A stretch of DNA of 64,000 nt from Bacillus subtilis (GCF_008764245.1 NZ_VTQV01000015.1:22296-86295), one strand, 5' to 3'. Shown: positions 28,905 to 38,420, counted from the stretch's first letter. Translations and numbers: made by a program. Notes: a model not told the origin generated them from the letters alone.

Positions 28905-30281
28905 TTGCCTGATCGCCAACAAACATCGCTTAAATTTCCACTGGAGGAAACAGTGTGGTTTGAAAAAGGACATGAAGTTGAGGATCTCTTATCCATTTCA
29001 TTGGATCCTAATATTAACATAATGGATGAAGAGGAATTCGTCGTATTAAAAGGGACCCTTGAACTAAGTGGAGAGTATAATCATTCTCCTGGAAATGATA
29101 CGGTGACGGAAGTTCCAGAGAGCAATAGGCATTATATACAGAATGTAGAAATCAGAAATGATAAAATTGGCGAATTTTCTCATCGCTTTCCTGTTGATAT
29201 CACGATCCCCAAGAAAAGGATTGCCGATATCGGAGAGTTGGAAATTGAGATCTACTCATTCGATTATGCATTACCAGAAAATAATAGACTTCAAGTACTT
29301 GCAGATATTTATATTAACGGCATATATGAGGATAAAGAAGAAGTCATCCTAGATGGTGCTTCATTACAAGAAGCCAATGAATCAATTGAATCGTTATCGG
29401 GGGAACAAGACAGACAAGAGTTGAACCAGGTGGAACCGGACACAACTTTTGCAGAGGAAGAAAGTGATCAGAATGAAGAAAAGGAAGAAGTCGCGATTGA
29501 ATTCTTCCAAGCACAAACAGATGCAGATCGTTTGAATTCTGCTTCAGAAAATGAAAAGGACTTGTATGAATCGTTTGAGGTAGAGGCAAGAATATTACCT
29601 GAACTCGAGGAAAAGAATGATGAGAAGGAGGAGGAGCTCTCACCATTCCAACATCATCTGCCAAATCTGATCGATAATAAAGAAGAAGCGACTGATCCAA
29701 AGCAAGTAATAGAAGTGAAAGCAGAGGGAGAGGACTTGGAAAGTTTGGAGCCAAGTGGCTTGACTGAAACAGATGCAAGAGCGGAACTGGAAACGACTGA
29801 AGATCAACAGGAAGAGCAAGAGGAAGAGCAGGGGAGGGAGGAGGAAAAGTCCCCTTCTACCTTGATTCAACAAGCACCAAAGCTAACACTGGATACGATT
29901 AAAGAGGAGAGTAGCGTGCGGGAGGAAGAATCGAGGGATCCAGAATCATCGTCTATTTATTTTCACGAGTCTTCATCCCATGAGGCCGAATCAAGTAGCC
30001 TGATAGAATCCAAGGAAGAAAAGAACGATAAGAAGAAAAAGAAAGATAAATACCAATCGATTTCATTTGCTGATTTTTTTGCTAGAAAAGAGGAAGAATC
30101 CGTTAGTAAAATGAGAGTTCGATTGGTACAGCAGGGTGATTCCATTGAAAACTTGGCAGACCGGTATAATGTCACTACACAACAATTATTGAGAGCCAAT
30201 CAGTTAGGTGAAAGTGATGAAGTATATGAGGGGCAGGTATTGTATATTCCTACTAAAATTCATCCATTAAAAAGGAAGTAG
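28905..30281 (+). CDS. spoVID: Stage VI sporulation protein D (coat encasement)
   Basis: A 458-residue spore coat morphogenetic protein that drives encasement of the forespore and binds SafA in B. subtilis. The conserved N-terminal region (about residues 1-130) starts with FPLEETVWFEKGHEVEDLLS. A long Glu/Ser-rich, low-complexity middle follows (about 140-390). A C-terminal LysM domain starts near residue 402 (RLVQQGDSIENLADRYNVTT, GQVLYIPTK). TTG 28905 is preferred because AAGGAGG has proper spacing to it; ATG 28899 is too close. Confidence 0.93.
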   Translation: MPDRQQTSLKFPLEETVWFEKGHEVEDLLSISLDPNINIMDEEEFVVLKGTLELSGEYNHSPGNDTVTEVPESNRHYIQNVEIRNDKIGEFSHRFPVDITIPKKRIADIGELEIEIYSFDYALPENNRLQVLADIYINGIYEDKEEVILDGASLQEANESIESLSGEQDRQELNQVEPDTTFAEEESDQNEEKEEVAIEFFQAQTDADRLNSASENEKDLYESFEVEARILPELEEKNDEKEEELSPFQHHLPNLIDNKEEATDPKQVIEVKAEGEDLESLEPSGLTETDARAELETTEDQQEEQEEEQGREEEKSPSTLIQQAPKLTLDTIKEESSVREEESRDPESSSIYFHESSSHEAESSSLIESKEEKNDKKKKKDKYQSISFADFFARKEEESVSKMRVRLVQQGDSIENLADRYNVTTQQLLRANQLGESDEVYEGQVLYIPTKIHPLKRK

Positions 30282-30315
30282 GGGATGACATATGTCGTCC
30301 TCCCTTTTTCTTATA

Positions 30316-30555
30316 GAGGATGTTCAAAAAGTCCGGTAAAAATGACACTGCGAATTTCTTCGTTGGCTTGTTTCTGCGCTCCTTGGAAAAGAAAACCACT
30401 TTTCCGGCGTGCGATGCGGATTCGGGGAAGCTTTCCTTGTGCTCGAAACTGCGCCGCCTCGAACTTTCGACGCACAGGATGTGCTAGTGTCGGCGTTAGC
30501 GATTGACGTCAGCGTTTAGCCGACGGGTCCTTTTTATCCTCCTTTTTGAACATGG
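30316..30555. repeat. MITE-like repeat element, family B copy 1
   Basis: Ends GAGGATGTTCAAAAAG and CTTTTTGAACATGG are inverted. The left part (GTCCGGTAAAAATGACACTG onward) is identical in reverse to the right parts of 58955-59228 and 60392-60548. It contains the palindrome GCAC-AGGAT-GTGC (30472-30484) and a GGAAAAG/CTTTTCC hairpin. It occupies the spoVID-ysxE gap. The 73-codon frame inside is not considered a gene. Confidence 0.85.
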
Positions 30556-30615
30556 ACCTATAATTTAAAATGGCAGAGTTTTACCTCAGTTTATGCAAGC
30601 TGAACGGGTGATGAT

Positions 30616-31650
30616 ATGGATAATAAATCTTCAAAGAAAATAAAAGACTTAGTAGAGTTGTATGGATTAAAATTAAGATTTGCGGAAAAGCAGGGAAAGG
30701 TTTTTAAAGTATATACAGATAAAGGAGAATTTGCTTTAAAACGAATGGTTGCCAAACAAGGCTTAGATTTCTTAAACTATATTCAACAATTATATCAACA
30801 AGGTTATAACCGGATTGTGCCCATTTATCCAACATTGGATGGCCGCTATGCTATTTTACAAGGAAATTCTCTTTATTACTTAATGCCCTGGTTAGACAAT
30901 AAAGAAAGAGAAACACATGTGCAAAAGTATCTGGATCTCTTTCGTGAATTGGCACGCCTTCATACGGTAACCGTGCGTGAGGTCGCCGTTAGCACAGAAG
31001 AGCGAGAAGAGCATTTTGAACGAATGGCTACGCGGTGGGAAATAGAACAAGATGTATTAGAAAAATTCATCGAGCAAAGTGAAAGACAAACGTATATGTC
31101 GCCGTTTCAATTGTTATTCTGCACCATTTACAGTGAAATTTCGGGTGGGCAACGTTATGCCATTAATAAGCTAAAAGAGTGGCATGAGTCTACATCTGAG
31201 GAAACAAAAGCTAGAAGTGTCGTTATTCACGGGAAATTATCAAATGAACATTTTCTTTATGACCAAAATGGAATTGGTTATTTTACTAATTTTGAAAGAA
31301 CGGGAATTGCTTCACCTATTCATGATTTACTGCCTTTCTTGGACCGTGCATTCCAAACACGACCTCAGGCATTCGACCATGGGATCGAGTGGTTAGATGC
31401 TTATTTCCGCTATTTTCCCTTTACTGATGATGAAATGCTATTATTTTTAAGTTATTTAGCTTATCCAAGCTCCATTTTTTCCATCATTGAACAGTACTTT
31501 GCAAGTGAAAAGGAAAACAATGAAATCAAGCTTGTTCAACAATTACAGAGACAGTATTGGCGAATGAAAAACACAGAGTATGTGGTTATGAAATTGGAAG
31601 AAAGAGAACAGCTTAAGAAAGACCAGGATACTCAAGCCCCTTCCGAGTAA
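30616..31650 (+). CDS. ysxE: Spore coat protein YsxE, CotS-family kinase fold
   Basis: A 344-residue protein of the CotS/APH kinase-like family that depends on SpoVID in B. subtilis. The N-lobe lysine is visible in EFALKRM. The catalytic loop reads HGKLSNEHF instead of HGDxxxxN, and the metal-binding DFD position reads TNFE. It therefore looks like a pseudokinase. It follows spoVID with a repeat element between them. Confidence 0.9.
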   Translation: MDNKSSKKIKDLVELYGLKLRFAEKQGKVFKVYTDKGEFALKRMVAKQGLDFLNYIQQLYQQGYNRIVPIYPTLDGRYAILQGNSLYYLMPWLDNKERETHVQKYLDLFRELARLHTVTVREVAVSTEEREEHFERMATRWEIEQDVLEKFIEQSERQTYMSPFQLLFCTIYSEISGGQRYAINKLKEWHESTSEETKARSVVIHGKLSNEHFLYDQNGIGYFTNFERTGIASPIHDLLPFLDRAFQTRPQAFDHGIEWLDAYFRYFPFTDDEMLLFLSYLAYPSSIFSIIEQYFASEKENNEIKLVQQLQRQYWRMKNTEYVVMKLEEREQLKKDQDTQAPSE

Positions 31651-31668
31651 ATGAAGGAAGGGGATTTT
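31637..31668. terminator. Terminator between ysxE and the convergent small gene
   Basis: 8-bp stem CCCCTTCC (31637-31644) / GGAAGGGG (31656-31663) followed by ATTTT. It overlaps the ysxE end. Confidence 0.7.
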
Positions 31669-31858
31669 AAATCCATTCAAAATGTAAGCTAAATGCTAAT
31701 GCAATCAAGATAATGAATAGAAACACATCTAGAATGGTTGGGAAAATGAGCGTTCGAATGCCTTGAAAAATACAGATTGGTACAACGAGTTGCCGACATA
31801 CCGCTTTAAAATTTCTCATTGAATTTTGAAAAGCATACGTATTAAATCTTCTTTTCAT
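31667..31858 (-). CDS. Small membrane protein of unknown function
   Basis: A 63-residue protein with a basic N-terminus (MKRRFNTYAFQNSMRNFK) and a C-terminal hydrophobic stretch (PTILDVFLFIILIALAFSLH). A good RBS (AGAAGGTG) precedes its ATG on the minus strand. It is convergent with ysxE and divergent from the monooxygenase gene. I do not recognise the family. One C-terminal membrane helix with the N-terminus inside seems likely (inference). Confidence 0.65.
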   Translation of the reverse strand: MKRRFNTYAFQNSMRNFKAVCRQLVVPICIFQGIRTLIFPTILDVFLFIILIALAFSLHFEWI

Positions 31859-32024
31859 TTTTTCACCTTCTGTCGTACGTATTTATCCTAAATTATGTTA
31901 AGTTGTATTATTCCGTGCCTATATCCATCCCTACAAACGATCTTTCTCTCCATTTTAAATTTTTGTAATCCTCACAGTCCACATAGCATAAATTATTCCT
32001 AATTGATCAAGAAGGGGCGATGGT

Positions 32025-33482
32025 ATGACGATTTCTGGAAAAGATTTTATCAACAGAATCGATCATTTAAAAAGTGAAATCTGGGTGGATGGCCAGAAAA
32101 TGGTTGGAAAAGTTTCAGAGCACCCTGCCTTTCGAGGAGTCATGAGAAGTAAAGCCCAGTTATTTGATATGCAAAACGATCCTGCGTTAAGAGATGTCCT
32201 TACGTTCATTTCCCCTAAAACAGAAAAAAGGGTAAGTTTTTCTTATCATCAACCCAAAACGAAGGATGATTTACTATTTCGTAAAAAAGCAACAGAGTTA
32301 TGGGCGCGTACAAATTTCGGATTATTAGGCCGATCTCCCGATTATCTAAATACAGGATTGATGATATTGGCAACTTCCCACAAGCTATTTGCTGCAAAGG
32401 ACAAAAAATTTGGTGATCATATTCTCCAAAATTACGAATATGCGATGGAACATGATCTTACTTTTACACATACATTTATCAATCCTCAAGTGAACCGGTC
32501 GATTAGCTATTTAGAGGGATCAGAAGAAAATATTGCGGCAAAGGTAATTGGCGAGAACCGCGAAGGTATTATCATTCAGGGAGCTAGATTGTTGGCAACG
32601 CAAGGAGGGATAACGGATGAAATTTTGGTTTTACCAGCTGGGGGTAACTTCATTGAAGAAGCCTATATTTATGGGTTTACGGTCCCATCAAATGCAAAAG
32701 GTTTAAAGTTCATCTGCCGAGGATCATTTGTGAACGATGAAGACTCCTCTTTTAATTCTCCGCTTGGATCACGATTTGAAGAGATGGATTCGATTGTCGT
32801 GTTTGATCATGTTTTGGTTCCTTGGGAAAAAGTGTTTTTATATAAAGATTTAAATATTGTGCATCGATTTTATTCAGGGGTAAATTTTAATACAATGCTA
32901 CTTTTCCAATCCGTTGTAAGAATGATTGTGAAAACAGAATTTATCTTAGGGCTTGCGGAATCGATCATTAAAGCGATTAATATAAGTGAATACCAACATA
33001 TACAAGATAAAGCAAGTGAAATTATTGCAGCACTTGAAATTATGAAGGGACTTCATTTGTCCTCAAGAATGAATGCGGAACTGGATGAATGGGGGACGAT
33101 GATTCCAGATGCAAAACCATTACATGCCGCTATTCATTATTACCCTAGAGTTTATCCCCGTTTGGTTGAAATCCTGCAATTATTAGGTGGAAGTGGTCTT
33201 ATCTTACTCCCAACTGAAAAAAGCTTTGAGTCCCCTATTCGTAAGTATATTGATACTTATTTGCAAGGCTCCAATTCAGCTGCTGAGGATCGTGTCATGT
33301 TGTTTCGTCTAGTCTGGGATTTATGCATGAGTGCATTTGGAACAAGACAAACGCATTATGAACGATTCTTTTTTGGAGATCCTGTCCGATTGGCTATGGG
33401 CCTTTATAATGGGTATCCTAAAAAAGAATATACGAACAGAGTTGAAGAATTTCTTAAAGAGGATGTTAAAAAATTTTTTTGA
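32025..33482 (+). CDS. 4-hydroxyphenylacetate 3-monooxygenase family (HpaB-like) flavin-dependent oxygenase
   Basis: A 485-residue protein of the FADH2-dependent HpaB/YoaI class. Recognisable blocks are LLGRSPDYLNTG, TFTHTFINPQVNRS and VVFDHVLVPWEKVFLY. These enzymes hydroxylate phenols ortho to an existing hydroxyl using reduced flavin from a separate reductase; no reductase gene is seen in this window. RBS GAAGGGGCG. It sits alone between ysxE and the valS T-box, where B. subtilis has no such gene, so it is probably accessory. Confidence 0.88.
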   Translation: MTISGKDFINRIDHLKSEIWVDGQKMVGKVSEHPAFRGVMRSKAQLFDMQNDPALRDVLTFISPKTEKRVSFSYHQPKTKDDLLFRKKATELWARTNFGLLGRSPDYLNTGLMILATSHKLFAAKDKKFGDHILQNYEYAMEHDLTFTHTFINPQVNRSISYLEGSEENIAAKVIGENREGIIIQGARLLATQGGITDEILVLPAGGNFIEEAYIYGFTVPSNAKGLKFICRGSFVNDEDSSFNSPLGSRFEEMDSIVVFDHVLVPWEKVFLYKDLNIVHRFYSGVNFNTMLLFQSVVRMIVKTEFILGLAESIIKAINISEYQHIQDKASEIIAALEIMKGLHLSSRMNAELDEWGTMIPDAKPLHAAIHYYPRVYPRLVEILQLLGGSGLILLPTEKSFESPIRKYIDTYLQGSNSAAEDRVMLFRLVWDLCMSAFGTRQTHYERFFFGDPVRLAMGLYNGYPKKEYTNRVEEFLKEDVKKFF

Positions 33483-33533
33483 GGGATAAATTTCTTAGAA
33501 ATAGCCTAAAATGTGAAAGAATGTGAAAAATGA

Positions 33534-33563
33534 TTGACATCATCCCCCTTTATTCGCTACTAT
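33534..33563 (+). promoter_or_regulatory. Candidate valS promoter
   Basis: TTGACA (33534-33539) and TACTAT (33558-33563), spacing 18 bp, just before the T-box leader. Confidence 0.6.
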
Positions 33564-33574
33564 AGAGTAAATTA

Positions 33575-33841
33575 AACTCAATACTCAATTAAATGCTTGG
33601 ACAGGGAAGAGTATCTTGGATCGTTGCTTTCAGAGAGGAAAATCGATGGTGGGAGATTTTCTAAGTGACCCTAAGAGAAGTCACCCTTGAGCAGCTTTCA
33701 TGAAAGGAAGAGTAGTGAAAGTCGACTATAGTCGTTATCTAGTTGAAGTGCCGATTCTCATATTCATATGGGGTCGTGTAAAAAGGTGGTACCGCGAGTT
33801 AGCTCCTTCGTCCTTTTGACGAAGGGGCTTTTTGTTTTTTT
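33575..33841 (+). promoter_or_regulatory. T-box leader of valS (valine specifier GTC)
   Basis: The T-box sequence AAGGTGGTACCGCG lies at 33784-33797. A terminator follows with stem AGCTCCTTCGTC (33801-33812) / GACGAAGGGGCT (33818-33829) and a long T-run. Upstream is the stem I region. On its 3' side GAAGTCACC carries the probable specifier GTC (33680-33682), a valine codon, matching valS. Uncharged tRNA-Val should favour the antiterminator. Confidence 0.92.
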
Positions 33842-33878
33842 AAAAGGATAAGAAAGTCTAAATTTTGGATAATGTTAG

Positions 33879-34028
33879 GGCCAGCTTCAGCGCCCAGCGA
33901 CTAGCAAACTTTCGGTGCCTGCTTGCGTAAGTCAACATCGATTCACCCTTTGGGTTCATCGTGTTTCCTTTATCTCAGGCCCCTAAAAAGTTTGTACGTC
34001 GCTAAACGGGCGCTTACGCTTTTCTTAC
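33879..34028 (+). repeat. Modular repeat element, family A copy 3 (internally short)
   Basis: About 150 bp sharing both ends and the TTTCCTTTATCTCAGGCC core with 8966-9172. It lacks the palindrome-bearing middle and instead has an ACCC-TTT-GGGT hairpin. It lies between the T-box terminator and the valS RBS, hence inside the valS leader transcript. Confidence 0.75.
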
Positions 34029-34041
34029 AAGGAGGATTTTT

Positions 34042-36681
34042 ATGGAGAATATCACAATGTCGACAAAATATGAGCCACAGAAAATTGAACAGGGGCGGTA
34101 TGATTGGTGGTTAAAAGGGAAATTTTTTGAATCGCAAAATGATGAGAATAAAAAGCCATACACGATCGTCATTCCCCCTCCAAATGTTACGGGAAAACTC
34201 CATTTGGGGCATGCTTGGGATACAACTTTACAAGATATTTTAACACGAATGAAGAGAATGCAAGGATATGATGTTCTATGGTTACCTGGAATGGACCATG
34301 CTGGAATTGCGACACAAGCAAAAGTAGAGGAAAAGCTTCGTGAAGAAGGAAAGAGTCGCTATGATCTTGGCAGGGAGAAATTCTTAGAGGAAACATGGAA
34401 ATGGAAAGAAGAATATGCCAACTTTATCCGTAAACAATGGGCCAAACTAGGACTTGGCCTCGATTATTCGAAAGAGCGATTCACATTAGATGAAGGGCTC
34501 TCTGAAGCGGTCCGCGAAGTCTTCGTCACGTTATATAAAGAAGGCCTGATCTATCGTGGGGAATACATTATCAATTGGGACCCGGCAACGAAAACAGCTT
34601 TATCTGATATTGAAGTCATTCATAAAGAGGTACAAGGGGCTTTTTACCATATGGACTACCCACTTGCGGATGGTTCAGGGTCTATTGAGATTGCCACAAC
34701 GAGACCTGAAACAATGCTGGGAGATACAGCCGTTGCGGTTCATCCAAGTGATGAACGTTATCAACATTTAATAGGGAAGACCGTCAAGCTTCCGATTGTA
34801 GGGCGAGAAATCCCGATTGTAGCTGATCATTATGTAGATATGGAGTTTGGATCAGGGGCTGTCAAAATTACGCCGGCTCATGACCCGAATGACTTTGAAG
34901 TAGGAAATCGCCACAATTTAGAGCGCGTGCTTGTTATGAATGAAGATGGCACAATGAATGAGAATGCTGGCAAATATCAAGGCATGGATCGCTTTGAATG
35001 CCGTAAACAAATTGTAAAAGATTTACAAGAAGCTGGAGTCCTATTTGAGATTGAAGAGCACCTTCATTCTGTTGGTCATTCAGAACGTAGTGGCGCAGTT
35101 GTAGAACCATATTTATCCACCCAATGGTTCGTCAAAATGCGTCCACTTGCTGAAAAAGCAATCGAACTTCAACAAAGTGAAGAGAAAGTTCATTTTGTCC
35201 CTGAGCGTTTTGAAAAAACTTATATGCATTGGATGGAGAATATCCATGATTGGTGCATTTCTCGACAGTTATGGTGGGGACATAGAATACCTGCCTGGTA
35301 TCATAAAGAAACAGGCGAAATTTATGTAGGTCATGAGGCACCAGCAGATGAAGAAAACTGGGAACAAGAACAAGATGTGTTGGATACTTGGTTTAGTTCT
35401 GCTCTCTGGCCTTTTTCCACAATGGGCTGGCCTGATACAGAAGCGGAAGACTTCAAACATTATTATCCTACTGATTGTTTAGTAACAGGGTACGATATTA
35501 TTTCCTTCTGGGTGTCGCGCATGATTTTCCAAGCGAAGAAATTCACAGACCAAAGACCTTTTAAAGATGTTTTGATTCATGGATTAATTCGAGCTGAAGA
35601 TGGCCGCAAAATGAGTAAATCACTTGGAAATGGGATCGATCCGATGGATGTCATTGACAAGTATGGTGCAGATACCCTCCGCTATTTCTTGGCAACAGGC
35701 AGCTCACCAGGTCAAGATTTACGTTTCAGTATGGAGAAAATTGAATCGATCTGGAATTTTGCCAATAAAATTTGGAATGCCTCCAGGTTCGCCTTGATGA
35801 ATATGGATGGGATGACTTATGAAGAAATTGATCTAAGTGGCGAGCAGTCCGTAGCGGATAAATGGATCTTGACGCGGTTAAATGACACCATTGAAGCTGT
35901 CACGAAACTAGCTGAAAAGTATGAGTTTGGGGAAGTTGGCAGAGCCTTATACAACTTCATTTGGGATGATTTCTGTGACTGGTATATTGAGATGGCAAAA
36001 CTACCTCTATATGGTGAAGATGAAGCAGCGAAAAGAATGACTCGCTCCGTTCTTGCCCATGTATTAGATCAGACGCTAAGACTTCTTCATCCAATTATGC
36101 CATTTATTACAGAGGAAATATGGCAACATCTCCCTCACAGTGGCAAGTCGATTACGATTAGTGAATGGCCTAAAGTCGATGAGCGTTATACGGATCAAGA
36201 AGCAGCAAGTGAAATGAAATTACTTATGGACATTATTCGGTCAGTACGTAATATTCGAGCGGAAGTAAACACACCCATGAGCAAACAAATCAAACTTCTG
36301 TTAAAAGCAAAAGACGAAAAAGTTCTAACAGCATTAGAAACAAATAAAAAGTACATTGAAAAGTTTTGTAATCCACAAAATCTAGAAATTGGCACAACTA
36401 TAGAGATGCCGGAAAAAGCGATGTCTGCTGTAGTAACAGGAGTAGAGTTATTTTTACCGCTTGCGGATCTCATTAATATCGAAGAAGAACTTGCCCGTTT
36501 GCAAAAAGAATGGGAAAAATGGAATAAAGAGGTAGAAAGAGTCCAGAAAAAGCTGGCGAATGAAAGATTTGTAGCGAAAGCCCCAGAAGCGGTTGTCAAC
36601 GAAGAAAGAGCAAAAGAAAAAGATTACCTAGAGAAAAAACAAACGGTAGAAAAAAGAATCGCTGAACTAAAAGCAATGTAA
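34042..36681 (+). CDS. valS: Valyl-tRNA synthetase
   Basis: An 879-residue class I synthetase. The HIGH motif appears as KLHLGHAWD near residue 55 and KMSKS as [11 protein letters not shown] near residue 530. The editing domain lies between, with [19 protein letters not shown]-terminal coiled coil ([20 protein letters not shown]) is typical. RBS AAGGAGG. Controlled by the T-box at 33575-33841. Confidence 0.98.
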   Translation: MENITMSTKYEPQKIEQGRYDWWLKGKFFESQNDENKKPYTIVIPPPNVTGKLHLGHAWDTTLQDILTRMKRMQGYDVLWLPGMDHAGIATQAKVEEKLREEGKSRYDLGREKFLEETWKWKEEYANFIRKQWAKLGLGLDYSKERFTLDEGLSEAVREVFVTLYKEGLIYRGEYIINWDPATKTALSDIEVIHKEVQGAFYHMDYPLADGSGSIEIATTRPETMLGDTAVAVHPSDERYQHLIGKTVKLPIVGREIPIVADHYVDMEFGSGAVKITPAHDPNDFEVGNRHNLERVLVMNEDGTMNENAGKYQGMDRFECRKQIVKDLQEAGVLFEIEEHLHSVGHSERSGAVVEPYLSTQWFVKMRPLAEKAIELQQSEEKVHFVPERFEKTYMHWMENIHDWCISRQLWWGHRIPAWYHKETGEIYVGHEAPADEENWEQEQDVLDTWFSSALWPFSTMGWPDTEAEDFKHYYPTDCLVTGYDIISFWVSRMIFQAKKFTDQRPFKDVLIHGLIRAEDGRKMSKSLGNGIDPMDVIDKYGADTLRYFLATGSSPGQDLRFSMEKIESIWNFANKIWNASRFALMNMDGMTYEEIDLSGEQSVADKWILTRLNDTIEAVTKLAEKYEFGEVGRALYNFIWDDFCDWYIEMAKLPLYGEDEAAKRMTRSVLAHVLDQTLRLLHPIMPFITEEIWQHLPHSGKSITISEWPKVDERYTDQEAASEMKLLMDIIRSVRNIRAEVNTPMSKQIKLLLKAKDEKVLTALETNKKYIEKFCNPQNLEIGTTIEMPEKAMSAVVTGVELFLPLADLINIEEELARLQKEWEKWNKEVERVQKKLANERFVAKAPEAVVNEERAKEKDYLEKKQTVEKRIAELKAM

Positions 36682-36685
36682 AAAC

Positions 36686-36942
36686 AAAAGCGCAAGCGCC
36701 TGTTCAGCGACGTACAAATTTGGATCATAAGGTTCAAAGGCTAAATACGCGCCGTCCTGGCGGCAGACTCAATCGCGACGTCCTGTCGCTTCGTCTGCAC
36801 TAGTACATCCTTGTACGTCGCAACGCCTTTGTGACCAACGTCCTGTTGGCCTGAGATAAAGGAAACACGGCGACGAAGGAGCCGATGTTGACTTATCGTA
36901 GGAAGAAGGCGTAAATTTGCTAGTCGCTGGAGCTGGATGATG
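36686..36942 (-). repeat. Modular repeat element, family A copy 2 (longest, inverted)
   Basis: In reverse complement it aligns with 8966-9172 but carries about 55 extra bases in the middle. It holds four palindromes with AGGA-type centres: 36750-36762, 36775-36789, 36803-36816 and 36835-36849. It fills the valS-folC gap (36682-37070) together with the hairpin at 37005-37048; no gene is seen there. Confidence 0.8.
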
Positions 36943-37004
36943 AAACTCAAAATTAGGCTTTATCCATGGGTTAATATTTTATAAATTTTGGTAAGTAAAT
37001 AAAT

Positions 37005-37048
37005 AAGCGGGGTTGTTTCGACCATCGTAAGTAGAACAATCCCGCTTT
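37005..37048 (+). terminator. Hairpin upstream of folC
   Basis: 13-bp stem AAGCGGGGTTGTT (37005-37017) with AACAATCCCGCTT (37035-37047), one G-T pair, 17-nt loop. The T-run is poor (TTTAT). It may terminate valS or attenuate folC. Confidence 0.5.
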
Positions 37049-37070
37049 ATACAGAACAGAAGGTGTGAGG

Positions 37071-38420
37071 ATGGTACATACATATAAAGAAGCGCTTAGT
37101 TGGATCCATTCCCGACTTCGCCTAGGAATTAAGCCAGGGCTGAAGCGAATGGAATGGATGCTAGCTCGTTTAGAAAACCCTGAGCGAAATCTTCGCGTCA
37201 TTCACGTGGGTGGAACAAATGGAAAAGGCTCCACTGTGACCTATTTGCGTTCAATCCTAAATGAAGCAGGATTTCAGGTCGGTACTTTTACCTCACCATA
37301 TATTGAACAATTTAATGAACGAATTAGTATCAATGGAAAACCTATCCATGATGAGGAAATTATTGCATTAGTTAATATTGTAAAGCCAATTGCGGAGGAA
37401 TTAGAGCAAACTGAATTGGGGCCAGCGACAGAATTTGAGGTCATCACGACGATGGCATTTTATTATTTTAGTGAAATTCGGAATGTAGATTTTGCTTTAT
37501 TTGAAGTGGGTTTGGGCGGGAGATATGATTCCACCAATGTCATTCGCCCGATTGCCTCCATCATTACAAATGTCGGCATGGACCATATGCAAATTTTGGG
37601 AAATACGATCGAAGAAATTGCTTACCAAAAGGCCGGTATTATAAAACAGGGCATTCCTATTTTTACAACGGCACAACATGAGGGTGCCTTATCCGTACTA
37701 AAAAAAGAAGCTATACAGCAAAAAGCGCCATTTTATCAATTGGGCAAGGAATTTCTTATAAAGGAATATCATCCTCTTGAAAATGGAGAACAATTTAGCT
37801 ATCAATCGAAATGGGCTTCATACGATCACTTACATATCTCTTTATTAGGTCGTCACCAGACAGAAAATGCAGCAGCAGCTTTGGCTGTATTAACCTATCT
37901 ACAATTCATAGGACATCTTGCTTTACAAGGAGAGGCAATCCGGAATGGGCTACTACAAGCCTTTTGGCCGGGAAGGCTAGAACGCTTAAATGATCGTCCG
38001 GTGATCTTTATTGATGGGGCTCATAATGTGCAAGGATTGCAAGCCTTCAAGTCAGCAGTCGAGACCCATTTTCCAAGAGAAAAAATAAAGATGGTTTTTA
38101 CGGCTTTAATAGATAAAGACTTAACAGATATGTTTACGGTTATGAACTCGATGAATGTGGAACTTTATTTAACTGAGTTTGATTTTCCAAGAGCGGCACC
38201 TGTAGAGGAATTACAAGCGAAATCAGGTAATACAGATGCTTACTGTGATAAAGATTGGAAAAACATGATCCGAAAGCTTGTTTTATCGGCGAAGGAGACA
38301 GATATCTTGGCGATTACAGGATCCTTATATTTTATCTCAGAAATAAAACCCTTTTTGAAAGAGATGATTCAGTTAAGAAAGCAGACTGGTTCGTTCATCA
38401 ATCTTCCAAAAGAGAAATAA
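37071..38420 (+). CDS. folC: Folylpolyglutamate synthase / dihydrofolate synthase
   Basis: A 449-residue Mur-ligase-like enzyme adding glutamates to folates. The P-loop is HVGGTNGKGST near residue 45. Other motifs are TSPYIEQFNERI, FEVGLGGRYDSTNV and the C-terminal FIDGAHNVQGL. ATG 37071 is preferred for spacing to AAGGTG; GTG 37065 is possible. Followed by comC after 12 bp. Confidence 0.95.
   Translation: MVHTYKEALSWIHSRLRLGIKPGLKRMEWMLARLENPERNLRVIHVGGTNGKGSTVTYLRSILNEAGFQVGTFTSPYIEQFNERISINGKPIHDEEIIALVNIVKPIAEELEQTELGPATEFEVITTMAFYYFSEIRNVDFALFEVGLGGRYDSTNVIRPIASIITNVGMDHMQILGNTIEEIAYQKAGIIKQGIPIFTTAQHEGALSVLKKEAIQQKAPFYQLGKEFLIKEYHPLENGEQFSYQSKWASYDHLHISLLGRHQTENAAAALAVLTYLQFIGHLALQGEAIRNGLLQAFWPGRLERLNDRPVIFIDGAHNVQGLQAFKSAVETHFPREKIKMVFTALIDKDLTDMFTVMNSMNVELYLTEFDFPRAAPVEELQAKSGNTDAYCDKDWKNMIRKLVLSAKETDILAITGSLYFISEIKPFLKEMIQLRKQTGSFINLPKEK

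Noticed and set aside
29344..29873. Two long minus-strand frames over spoVID
   Set aside because: They mirror the Glu-rich GAA/GAG repeats of spoVID as Leu/Phe/Ser-rich translation; no RBS.
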